Below, piece by piece: positions 1 to 7,069 of a DNA stretch of 9,079 nt (the stretch's first letter is position 1; each line of letters begins with the position of its first letter). Location of the stretch: contig CAMNQO010000063.1 of the NCBI GenBank assembly GCA_946549475.1, forward strand, positions 1-9,079, read 5' to 3'. The notes below the pieces were generated by a model. The model was not told the DNA's origin. It did no database searches and was given only the letters and a program-made list of their open reading frames with translations. Both the position numbers and the translations under genes were made by a program. This stretch comes from an uncultured Bacteroidales bacterium (GTDB taxonomy: Bacteria; Bacteroidota; Bacteroidia; Bacteroidales; UBA932).

Positions 1-58
1 TGTACTTGGCAACCTGACCGGGGAAATGGAAGTCGGTAGAGCGAAGCGCTTTCATCAT
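1..58 (-). CDS. purC: Phosphoribosylaminoimidazole-succinocarboxamide synthase (SAICAR synthetase), N-terminal fragment
   Basis: Only the first 19 codons are in the window; the gene continues past the left edge. The minus-strand reading from 58 gives MMKALRSTDFHFPGQVAKY. This closely resembles the start I recall for Bacteroides-type PurC (MKAL.KTDFNFPGQ...). PurC joins aspartate to CAIR with ATP in cytoplasmic de novo purine synthesis. Two consecutive ATG codons (58-56 and 55-53) could each be the start. The second matches the usual MKAL beginning better, but the choice cannot be settled here. No Shine-Dalgarno sequence is visible; the upstream bases are A/T-rich, as is usual in Bacteroidetes. 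The gene is divergent from the phosphoesterase operon. The identification rests on a short N-terminal match, so it is likely but not certain. Confidence 0.8.
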   Translation of the reverse strand, partial: MMKALRSTDFHFPGQVAKY

Positions 59-64
59 TATGAT
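54..64. repeat. 11-bp perfect palindrome over the purC start
   Basis: ATCAT-T-ATGAT reads as a perfect inverted repeat with a one-base centre and overlaps both candidate purC ATG codons. An AAGCGCTT palindrome lies just inside the gene at 44-51. These could bind a protein or form a small RNA hairpin, but short palindromes in A/T-rich DNA often occur by chance. No function is assigned. Confidence 0.3.
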
Positions 65-77
65 ATTGTTTCGGCCG

Positions 78-85
78 CGAATTTA
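78..85 (-). promoter_or_regulatory. Possible -7 box for purC
   Basis: On the minus strand, 85 to 78 reads TAAATTCG, one mismatch from the Bacteroidetes -7 consensus TAnnTTTG. It lies about 20 bp upstream of the purC ATG. A TTTC about 20 bp further upstream could act as a poor -33 element. This is the best candidate I see in the divergent region for purC, but the match is weak. Confidence 0.25.
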
Positions 86-125
86 CGGATTTTTTGCAAC
101 ATGCGGAAATTTTATCATTTGTGTG

Positions 126-146
126 CCAGGCCGTCGGATGGCTTGG
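126..146. repeat. Imperfect inverted repeat overlapping the operon -33 element
   Basis: CCAGGCC (126-132) and GGCTTGG (140-146) form a 7-bp dyad with one mismatch (a G-U pair in RNA) around a 7-base loop. The right arm contains the TTG that serves as the -33 element of the operon promoter. A protein bound here would compete with or contact RNA polymerase, so this is a candidate operator. It lies upstream of the expected transcription start, so it would probably act as DNA rather than as an RNA hairpin. Chance occurrence cannot be excluded. Confidence 0.35.
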
Positions 147-172
147 ATTCCGTGGATAAAAACTTATATTTG
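143..172 (+). promoter_or_regulatory. Bacteroidetes-type sigma-ABfr promoter for the phosphoesterase-SusCD operon
   Basis: TATATTTG at 165-172 matches the TAnnTTTG -7 consensus perfectly. A TTG at 143-145 lies 19 bp upstream, the spacing expected for the -33 element. Transcription should start near 178-181, leaving a leader of only about 20 nt before the ATG at 197. That is too short for a riboswitch. No other equally good box is seen before any of the four genes, which supports transcription of the operon from this site. The promoter is predicted from motifs only. Confidence 0.75.
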
Positions 173-196
173 CCCGTCACCAAAGCCTAATTGACT

Positions 197-2146
197 ATGA
201 GAAAATATTTTATTCCATATTGTGGCTTTTTTGTGGTGTTTCTGGCCATATTTTGCACCCCGAAAGCGCAACCCGGCATTTCGGAAGATTTCAATGTGTC
301 CGGCATCATCCTGCCGGACGAAATCGAATGTTTCGCCGGAGAGACCATCGAATTGAAAGTACTCAGAGGTCGCGGCCCTTCCCTGACGGACGAGGTGGAA
401 CTGTCCGGAGAGGAGACCTGCCGCATGCCGGTCAAAGAAGCGGAAGGGAACCGTTTTACCTTTGTCTTGAGCGAGGACCTGTTCAGCGGGAACTACCGTA
501 TGTCCATCGTCCGCGGCGACCGCAGCCGGAGCGTGGGCCGTACGCGCCTGATTATTTCCACCGGCATCGACATCGACCCGCAGGACGCGACGGTCTATGG
601 CCAGGTGACCGCGAGGGGGAAAGGCATTGCGGATGTGGTCGTATCGGATGGCGTGGAGGTGACCCAAACCGATCAGGACGGGATCTATCGTCTCCCATCT
701 CAGAAAAAGCACGGCTATGTCTTTGTCTCCGTTCCGTCGGGCTACGAACCGCTTGCCAACGGGATTCTGCCTTGTTTCCACAAGCAGCTCCGGGCTTCCG
801 CAACGATTGCGGAACGGCAGGATTTTTCTTTGCGGGCCGTGGAGGGGCAGGACAACAGCACCGTCCTGGTGATGGGCGACATCCATCTGGCCCGCCGGAC
901 CGGCGACCGCACCCAGTTCGCGGATTTCATCAGGGATGTCAATGCTTACACGGCCTCCCGCGCCGGGCGGAGAATCTACGGCCTGACGCTGGGAGACATG
1001 GTCTGGGATTTATACTGGAAAGTGAATGACTACGGTTTCGCCGATTACCTCCGGGACGCCAACGGCATCAAGGACCTGATGATTTACCACACCATCGGCA
1101 ACCACGACCACAGTATGTATTACACCGGCGATTTCGATACGGTCAAAGAGTACAAGCGGGAACTGGCGCCCACCTATTATTCTTTCAATGTGGGAAAAGT
1201 CCATTTCATCGTTCTCGACGATGTGGAGTGTACCAATTCCGAGCCGGATACGGACTCGAAAGGAAATCCCTGCTATAAACGCACCTATGTCCAGAATGTC
1301 GTCGGCGAGGCGCTCGCCTGGTTGGAGAAGGATCTCACTTATGTGCCCGAAGACACGCCGCTTGTGCTGGCGATGCATATTCCCCTGTATAAAAACAATG
1401 CCGCCGGCACTTATCAGATGGACCAGGGTGTCAGCCGGCAGTTGGAGCGTCTGCTTGAACCCTGGCCGGAAGTCCATTTTTTCACCGCGCACACCCATAA
1501 GATGTACAATGTTGACAAGTTGTCCTCCCAACGCATCTACGAACATAACGCGGGGTCCGTATGCGGGACCTGGTGGTGGAGCGGCTATGAAACGCCCGGC
1601 ATCCATATCGGTCCGGACGGTTCGCCGGGCGGCTATACGGTGCTAGACCTGGAGGGGACCCGGCTGAAATGGCAGTACAAGGCCACCGGATTTCCCGTTT
1701 CGCATCAGTTCCGCAGTTACGACCGCAACTGCATCCATATCACGGCCGCTCAATATGCTCCTTCCGCGACGAAGGTCATGCAGGAGAAGATGGACGGGAA
1801 GACCGGTTTCTGGAAGACCCCCAGTGCGGACAATGAGGTGTATGTCAATGTCTGGAACGCCGACCCTTCCTGGTCTGTCGAGGTCACGGAAAACGGCGTT
1901 CCGCTCCCGGGGAGCCTGGACCGGACGGCGCTGGACCCCCTGCACATCATCGCGTATATGGCCAAGCGTTTCAACCGGAATGTCGAGCCGAGTTTCGAGA
2001 CGGCCCGGACTTCCCATATCTACAAGTTCCAGGCCCGGCAGGCCACCTCCACTTTGCAAATCACAGTGACCGACCGTTTCGGCAATGTCTATACCGAGAC
2101 GATGGAGCGTCCCAAAGTATTCAATACGGATACCTATCAATATTAA
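197..2146 (+). CDS. Exported calcineurin-like metallophosphoesterase with N- and C-terminal accessory domains
   Basis: A 649-residue protein predicted to hydrolyse a phosphoester with a two-metal centre. I chose the ATG at 197 over an in-frame TTG two codons earlier. Residues 1-24 form a signal peptide, probably cut after PKA; C20 follows Phe and is not a good lipobox, so a periplasmic or secreted form is likelier than a lipoprotein. Residues about 28-115 look like a beta-sandwich, and about 123-190 match the Ig/carboxypeptidase-regulatory-like N-terminal domain (MetallophosN type). The catalytic domain has all the expected motifs: GDIH (D228, H230), GDMVWD (D267), GNHD (N302, H303), MHIP (H394) and AHTH (H432, H434). 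The region after about residue 475 fits the MetallophosC-type domain. The last motif has Ala where Gly is usual. It is the first gene of the operon, 20 bp before susC. The substrate is unknown; a phosphomonoester, phosphodiester or nucleotide is possible. Confidence 0.9.
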   Translation: MRKYFIPYCGFFVVFLAIFCTPKAQPGISEDFNVSGIILPDEIECFAGETIELKVLRGRGPSLTDEVELSGEETCRMPVKEAEGNRFTFVLSEDLFSGNYRMSIVRGDRSRSVGRTRLIISTGIDIDPQDATVYGQVTARGKGIADVVVSDGVEVTQTDQDGIYRLPSQKKHGYVFVSVPSGYEPLANGILPCFHKQLRASATIAERQDFSLRAVEGQDNSTVLVMGDIHLARRTGDRTQFADFIRDVNAYTASRAGRRIYGLTLGDMVWDLYWKVNDYGFADYLRDANGIKDLMIYHTIGNHDHSMYYTGDFDTVKEYKRELAPTYYSFNVGKVHFIVLDDVECTNSEPDTDSKGNPCYKRTYVQNVVGEALAWLEKDLTYVPEDTPLVLAMHIPLYKNNAAGTYQMDQGVSRQLERLLEPWPEVHFFTAHTHKMYNVDKLSSQRIYEHNAGSVCGTWWWSGYETPGIHIGPDGSPGGYTVLDLEGTRLKWQYKATGFPVSHQFRSYDRNCIHITAAQYAPSATKVMQEKMDGKTGFWKTPSADNEVYVNVWNADPSWSVEVTENGVPLPGSLDRTALDPLHIIAYMAKRFNRNVEPSFETARTSHIYKFQARQATSTLQITVTDRFGNVYTETMERPKVFNTDTYQY

Positions 2147-2166
2147 CCTGTTAAAATGTCAAGACC

Positions 2167-5100
2167 ATGCAGAATCCCTTCCTTATCAAGGCCACCCTGC
2201 TGGCCAGCCTGCTTCTCTCCGGACTTTCCGCCGCCCGCGCCCAGGGTACGGTGAGCGGAACGGTCTATGATGCAGACCGCACCGTCCCGCTGGCCGGTGC
2301 GACGGTACAAGTGTCCGATACGCGTGTGTTCGCGATTACCGGTCCTGACGGCAAATTTACCATCAAGGCTTCCGCCGGAGACGAACTGGCGGTTCAGTTC
2401 CTGGGCTACGAGGAGGCCCGTGTCACCGTCGGTAACGCCGTCACCTATGACATCATCCTCACGCCCGGCAGCGAGATGCTTTCCGAGACGGTTGTCACCG
2501 CCTTGGGACTGACCCGCGAAAAGCGCTCGCTGGGCTATGCCGTCGTGGAACTCTCGGGAGAAGAACTTAACCAGTCCCAGTCCAGCAACTGGCTGGGCGG
2601 ACTGGAGGGCAAGGTGCCCGGCGTGCAGTTCAACAAGGCTTCCGGCCCGATGTCTTCCACCCGGGTGGTCGTCCGCGGCGACCCATCCCTCTCGGGCACC
2701 GGCTCCGCCCTTTTCATCGTGGATGGCGTACCCATCGAGTCCGGAATGGTAGCCAATGCTTCCGGCTCCGGCTACACCAATGACGACAGCCCCATCGACT
2801 TCGGCGACAACGGATCCGACCTCAACCCCGAGGACATCGAGTCCGTCACCGTCCTGAAAGGGGCGGCGGCAACCGCTTTGTATGGCTCCCGTGCGGGCAA
2901 CGGCGCCGTCATCATCACGACCAAGTCCGGAGCCAGGCAAAAAGGGGTCGGCGTGACCTTCTCCACCCGCTTCACCTATGATGTGCCCGGCTACTGGCCC
3001 GATTTCCAAAGTACCTACGGCCCCGGATCCGACCTGGGGCTGGACGAATATGTGCTTTGGGGGAACAATCCGGAAGGCCTTTCCCGCCACTACAGCCGCA
3101 CTTCTTTCGGCGAGGAATTCAACCCTTCGGTCTTGCGTTATCAGTGGAACAGCATCAACTGGGAGACCGGCGAGATGACCCGCACCCCCTTTGTCTATGC
3201 GGATGACTGGTACACCGGACTCTACCGGAGCGGCATGACCTGGGAAAACTCCCTTGCCGTTGACGGCGGCACTGAGAAAGGCACCCGTGTGCGTGTCTCG
3301 GCCACGACGGCCAGGAACGACTGGATCCTGCCCAACACCGGTTACCGCCGCAACTCCATCACCCTTTCTTTCAAGACGCCCGTGACGAAGTTCATGGACT
3401 TCAACCTGAAGGTCAATTACTACATGACCGATTCGGACAACCTGCCTTCGGCAGCCTATTCCATCAACTCCGTCAATTACCAGCTTCTGTGGAACCGGAC
3501 CAACGTGCCCGTGTCCGCCTACGCGGACGAATATTTCTCCGGCCGCTGGAACCGGAACGCCTACAACAACCCCAGGGCCTTCCTCATCGGTCAGGAGGAG
3601 TACTACAATCCCTGGCGTGTCCTCTACGAAATGACCAACACGCAGGACAAAGACCGCGTCTTCGGCAACGCCGGCCTGCACATCGACATCTGGAAGAAAA
3701 AAATCACCCTGGACCTCAAGACCGGCCTGGACATCGTCAATGAGTTCCGCACCCAGCGCAAGCCCTGGTACACCAACAACTATCCGCAGGGCTGGTATCG
3801 TGAGCAGAACAACTATGTCTCGCAGTTCAATTCGGATTTCATGCTCAAGTACACGGACGCCTTCTTCTCGGACCGCCTGTCCCTGACGGCGGCTTTCGGC
3901 GGCAACAATATGGTCTATCATCGCCGCAGCCACAAGTTCACCATCGACAAACTCGAAGTCGAGGGCGTGTACAACACGGCCAACTATCCGGCGGAGACCA
4001 TTCCCGATGTGAGTTTCTACCGTTCCGCCAAGGTCGTAAACAGCCTCTACGGCATGCTTTCCCTCGGCTGGAAAGACATGGTCTATCTGGATGTGACGGC
4101 CCGCAACGACTGGACTTCCACCCTCTCGCCGGGCAACTGGTCTTTCTTCTACCCGTCCGTGAGCGCCGCCGCCATCCTTTCCAAACTGACGGGGCTGGAC
4201 AGATACTCCGACTACGTCAATCTCATCAAACTCCGCGCTTCCTGGGCGAATGTCGGCAAGGACACCAGCCCCTACGCCATTTCCTACAGTTACACCAACA
4301 CCAATTTCCCCGGCGGTTACCGCCCGGCGGCGACCATGCCCGACTATTATCTGCGTCCGGAGAACGTGGCGACCTGGGAAGTGGGCCTGGAGGGCAAATT
4401 CTTCCGGAACCGCGTCACTTTCGACATCGCGGCTTATTCCTCGGCCGTGACCAACCAGATTTACGACCGTCCTGTGGACTATATGACCGGCGCCAAGTAT
4501 TACACCTCCAACATCGGTCTCATCCGCAGCCGGGGACTCGAGCTGGCCTTTGGCTTCGTTCCTGTCAAGACCCGGGATTTCACCTGGTCGGTCAGCATCA
4601 ATGCGGCCACTTCTTATACCGTCCTCGAACACATGTTTGACGGATGGGACAACAACCAGCCGCACCGGTCGGATGTGGGCACGACCATCGGCAGCCGCCT
4701 GTATGTCTATAACTATGTGGGACAACAGATGGGGCAGTTGTGGGGCAAGGGACTCACCCTTGCGCCGCCGGGCTCCTATATTCTCGACGAAGACGGCGGC
4801 CGGACGGACTGCTCCGGGGAGAATGTCATCCATGCGACGACCGGCCTTCCGTCCATGTCCGACGAACTGCGCTATCTGGGCAATGTCAATCCGGACTGGA
4901 TTGGCGGTTTCTCGATGTCTTTCAAGTACAAGGGATTTACCCTCAACACCACCTTCTCCGCCCAGATCGGCGGCAAGACCTACTCCGTCACCGCGGCCAT
5001 CCTCGGCTACCAGGGCAAGATGAAGAATACGCTGGAGGGCCGGCAGGACGGCCTGGTGGCTCCCGGCGTCAACTTCGTGGGCTACGATGCGGACGGCAAC

Positions 5101-5448
5101 GGCATCTACAGACGCAACACCACCCTGACGGGCAACATCCAGACCTACTACAGCAGTTATGCGGCCAACCGCTACAACTTCAAGGAATACATCTACGACA
5201 ACTCCTTCCTCAAACTCAAAGAGGTGATGCTGGGTTACGACTTCCCGGAAAAATGGATGAAGGCGACCCGGATCCTGCAAGGAGCGTCCCTGTCCGTGTA
5301 TGCCACCAATCTTTTCTGCCTGTCCAATTTTCCTTTCTTCGATCCGGAAGTGACGGGCACCAACAGCGGCAATTCTTACCGGGGGATAGAGGCGGGCGCT
5401 TTCCCGATGTGCCGTTCCTATGGTTTCAATCTCAAACTCAAATTCTAA
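2167..5448 (+). CDS. SusC/RagA family TonB-linked outer-membrane transporter
   Basis: A 1093-residue outer-membrane beta-barrel that imports a ligand delivered by its SusD partner, using TonB-ExbBD energy. Residues 1-25 form a signal peptide ending ARA before Gln26. Residues about 27-105 are a carboxypeptidase-regulatory-like domain (GTVSGTVYD...). A TonB-box-like ETVVTALG begins at residue 107 and is followed by the typical SLGYAV segment. The plug domain contains FIVDGVPI and the SusC signature LYGSRAGNGA at 238-247. The remaining roughly 800 residues are rich in aromatic, alternating beta-strand sequence and end in a C-terminal Phe, as barrel proteins do. Length is normal for the family. 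There is no N-terminal STN domain, so direct signalling to a FecR-type anti-sigma factor is not expected. The ATG is preceded by A-rich sequence rather than a ribosome-binding site. Substrate is not deducible from sequence. Confidence 0.96.
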   Translation: MQNPFLIKATLLASLLLSGLSAARAQGTVSGTVYDADRTVPLAGATVQVSDTRVFAITGPDGKFTIKASAGDELAVQFLGYEEARVTVGNAVTYDIILTPGSEMLSETVVTALGLTREKRSLGYAVVELSGEELNQSQSSNWLGGLEGKVPGVQFNKASGPMSSTRVVVRGDPSLSGTGSALFIVDGVPIESGMVANASGSGYTNDDSPIDFGDNGSDLNPEDIESVTVLKGAAATALYGSRAGNGAVIITTKSGARQKGVGVTFSTRFTYDVPGYWPDFQSTYGPGSDLGLDEYVLWGNNPEGLSRHYSRTSFGEEFNPSVLRYQWNSINWETGEMTRTPFVYADDWYTGLYRSGMTWENSLAVDGGTEKGTRVRVSATTARNDWILPNTGYRRNSITLSFKTPVTKFMDFNLKVNYYMTDSDNLPSAAYSINSVNYQLLWNRTNVPVSAYADEYFSGRWNRNAYNNPRAFLIGQEEYYNPWRVLYEMTNTQDKDRVFGNAGLHIDIWKKKITLDLKTGLDIVNEFRTQRKPWYTNNYPQGWYREQNNYVSQFNSDFMLKYTDAFFSDRLSLTAAFGGNNMVYHRRSHKFTIDKLEVEGVYNTANYPAETIPDVSFYRSAKVVNSLYGMLSLGWKDMVYLDVTARNDWTSTLSPGNWSFFYPSVSAAAILSKLTGLDRYSDYVNLIKLRASWANVGKDTSPYAISYSYTNTNFPGGYRPAATMPDYYLRPENVATWEVGLEGKFFRNRVTFDIAAYSSAVTNQIYDRPVDYMTGAKYYTSNIGLIRSRGLELAFGFVPVKTRDFTWSVSINAATSYTVLEHMFDGWDNNQPHRSDVGTTIGSRLYVYNYVGQQMGQLWGKGLTLAPPGSYILDEDGGRTDCSGENVIHATTGLPSMSDELRYLGNVNPDWIGGFSMSFKYKGFTLNTTFSAQIGGKTYSVTAAILGYQGKMKNTLEGRQDGLVAPGVNFVGYDADGNGIYRRNTTLTGNIQTYYSSYAANRYNFKEYIYDNSFLKLKEVMLGYDFPEKWMKATRILQGASLSVYATNLFCLSNFPFFDPEVTGTNSGNSYRGIEAGAFPMCRSYGFNLKLKF

Positions 5449-5452
5449 GGCC

Positions 5453-7048
5453 ATGAAAAAGTTTCTGCCAACCATTTCTCTGGCTGTCGTACTTTGCAGC
5501 CTTCCGCTTTCCTGCACGAAGGATTTTGAAAAAATCAACACCGACCCCAACAAAATCCTTTTCGGGAATGCGGCCGCCACTTCCCTGTATGAGCCGCTGG
5601 TCTATGGAATCGGGAGCAACAACCAATACCAGGCCTGGTTCTTTGCCCACGAACTCGTCCAGGTGACGGCCTTTACCGGCGGTCAGACCACGCAAGTCCA
5701 CCAGTACCAGGTGACCGACGGGCAGTGGCAGAGCCAGTGGGACAATTTCGCCCGTTACGGCTTCGACGCCCACCACATGATCGGGCAGGCCATCGCGCAG
5801 AACGACAAGTATTCGGAAGCGCTGGGCCTGATCTGGAAGGTGGTCGAACTGTCCAACCTGTCCGCCCTCTTCGGCGACATCCCTTACTCCGAAGCCTATA
5901 TGCAGACGGCCAACACCGCCCCGGTCTTCGACAGCCAGGAGCGTCTTGCCGGGGAGTTTCTCGCAGACCTGGACAGTGCCGCCGTCATCCTCAAGCGCCG
6001 CCCGGCCGTAATCAAACCGGGGAACGACCGCATGTACCAGAATAATTATGGACGCTGGATCAAACTGGCCAATTCCCTCAAGCTGCGCATCCTCTGCCGG
6101 ATGTCCGGTATCGACGACAAATACTGGGCCGCCATCCAGGCCATCGTGGACGACCCGGCGGCCTTCCCCGTCTTCACCGACAACGGCGACAACGCCGCCG
6201 TCGCCTTTGAAGAGGTGGATCCTTACCGTTCCTATTGGAAGGCCAACAATGTCACCGAGGCCACTTTCTGCAACCATCGCATCTGTCAGACGATGATCGA
6301 TATGATGGTGGAGTTCAACGCCGGCGGACTGGCCGTTTTCGAAGACCCCCGCCTGCCCATCTATGCCGTGCAGAAGGGCGGAGTCTGGAAAGGTTCCCGG
6401 GGCGGCATCCCCGCTACGGAGTTCAAGCAGTACGACGCCGGAGCCGCCGTGCCCAATTTTTCCGTACTGACCCATTCCGGCGTTCCGGCCTTTATCATGG
6501 ACTATTCCGAGGTGCTGTTCATCCTGGCCGAGGGCGTTGAAAAAGGCAAACTGACCGTGCCCGGCCAGACCGCCAAAAGTCTGTACGAAGCGGCCGTCAG
6601 GGCCAGCATCGACAAGTGGGCCGGATATGGCCGGTATGCTTCCAAACCCGTCGTCGTGCGGGTTGTGGACATCAATACGCTGCTCGCCGGCAAACTGGGC
6701 TCCTATGACATGGCCGCCGCCCGGGACGGGAGCAGCATCTATGCCAGTGCGGAGGAACTGATCGCCTGCCAGAAGTTCATCTCCCTGTATTTCTGCGGCT
6801 ACGAGGTCTTCCACGAGTGGCGGCGTACCGAATATCCCGATTTTGAGATTGCCGACGGGACTTCCGCCAACCATTACGAAGTACCTGCCCGATTCGGATA
6901 TCCCAATTATACCGTGGCTTCCAACAGCGCCCATGTCGCCGAAGCGCTGGCCCGTATGGGCGGAAATGCCAATCATATGCGTGTCCGGCTCGACTGGTCG
7001 TACGCGAAGCTGCACGGCAACCATCGCAGCCCCCATCCTCTCCAATAA
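5453..7048 (+). CDS. SusD/RagB family nutrient-binding outer-membrane lipoprotein (SusD-like_2 type)
   Basis: A 531-residue surface lipoprotein that forms the lid over the SusC barrel and captures substrate. The ATG at 5453 gives a signal peptide followed by Cys21 (LPLSC-TKDFEKINTDPN). Pro at -3 is not ideal for a lipobox, but the C-x-KDF...N-x-DPN start is typical of this family. The body is helix-rich, as in TPR-based SusD proteins. The late motif YEVFHEWRRTEYP (HEW at residue 454 on) matches the conserved end of the SusD/RagB 2 family better than classical SusD. Only 4 bp separate it from the susC stop, which suggests translational coupling and fixed stoichiometry with SusC. An in-frame alternative start inside susC was rejected because it would bury the signal peptide. 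Members of this subgroup are not always linked to glycans, so the ligand stays open. Confidence 0.94.
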   Translation: MKKFLPTISLAVVLCSLPLSCTKDFEKINTDPNKILFGNAAATSLYEPLVYGIGSNNQYQAWFFAHELVQVTAFTGGQTTQVHQYQVTDGQWQSQWDNFARYGFDAHHMIGQAIAQNDKYSEALGLIWKVVELSNLSALFGDIPYSEAYMQTANTAPVFDSQERLAGEFLADLDSAAVILKRRPAVIKPGNDRMYQNNYGRWIKLANSLKLRILCRMSGIDDKYWAAIQAIVDDPAAFPVFTDNGDNAAVAFEEVDPYRSYWKANNVTEATFCNHRICQTMIDMMVEFNAGGLAVFEDPRLPIYAVQKGGVWKGSRGGIPATEFKQYDAGAAVPNFSVLTHSGVPAFIMDYSEVLFILAEGVEKGKLTVPGQTAKSLYEAAVRASIDKWAGYGRYASKPVVVRVVDINTLLAGKLGSYDMAAARDGSSIYASAEELIACQKFISLYFCGYEVFHEWRRTEYPDFEIADGTSANHYEVPARFGYPNYTVASNSAHVAEALARMGGNANHMRVRLDWSYAKLHGNHRSPHPLQ

Positions 7049-7069
7049 ACCATAAAAGCCATTACTGCC

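Noticed and set aside
113..121. TATCATTTG as an alternative -7 box on the plus strand
   Set aside because: It has three rather than two bases between TA and TTTG and lies farther upstream; the box at 165-172 matches perfectly with correct -33 spacing.
191..196. TTG start codon for the phosphoesterase two codons before the ATG
   Set aside because: The ATG at 197 begins a standard signal peptide (MRKYF...), and ATG is far more common; the TTG adds only Met-Thr.
2156..2166. ATG in the gap between the phosphoesterase and susC
   Set aside because: It is out of frame with susC and opens a short frame with no protein character; the ATG at 2167 gives a clear signal peptide.
5420..5452. Earlier in-frame ATG for susD inside the end of susC
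   Set aside because: It would add 11 residues before MKKFLP and spoil a normal lipoprotein signal peptide; the ATG at 5453 follows the susC stop directly.
2143..5580. A 1145-codon open frame on the minus strand opposite susC
   Set aside because: It mirrors the SusC gene. GC-rich codon use in a long gene leaves the opposite strand without stops. The translation has no recognisable domains, and the sense frame is an unmistakable SusC.
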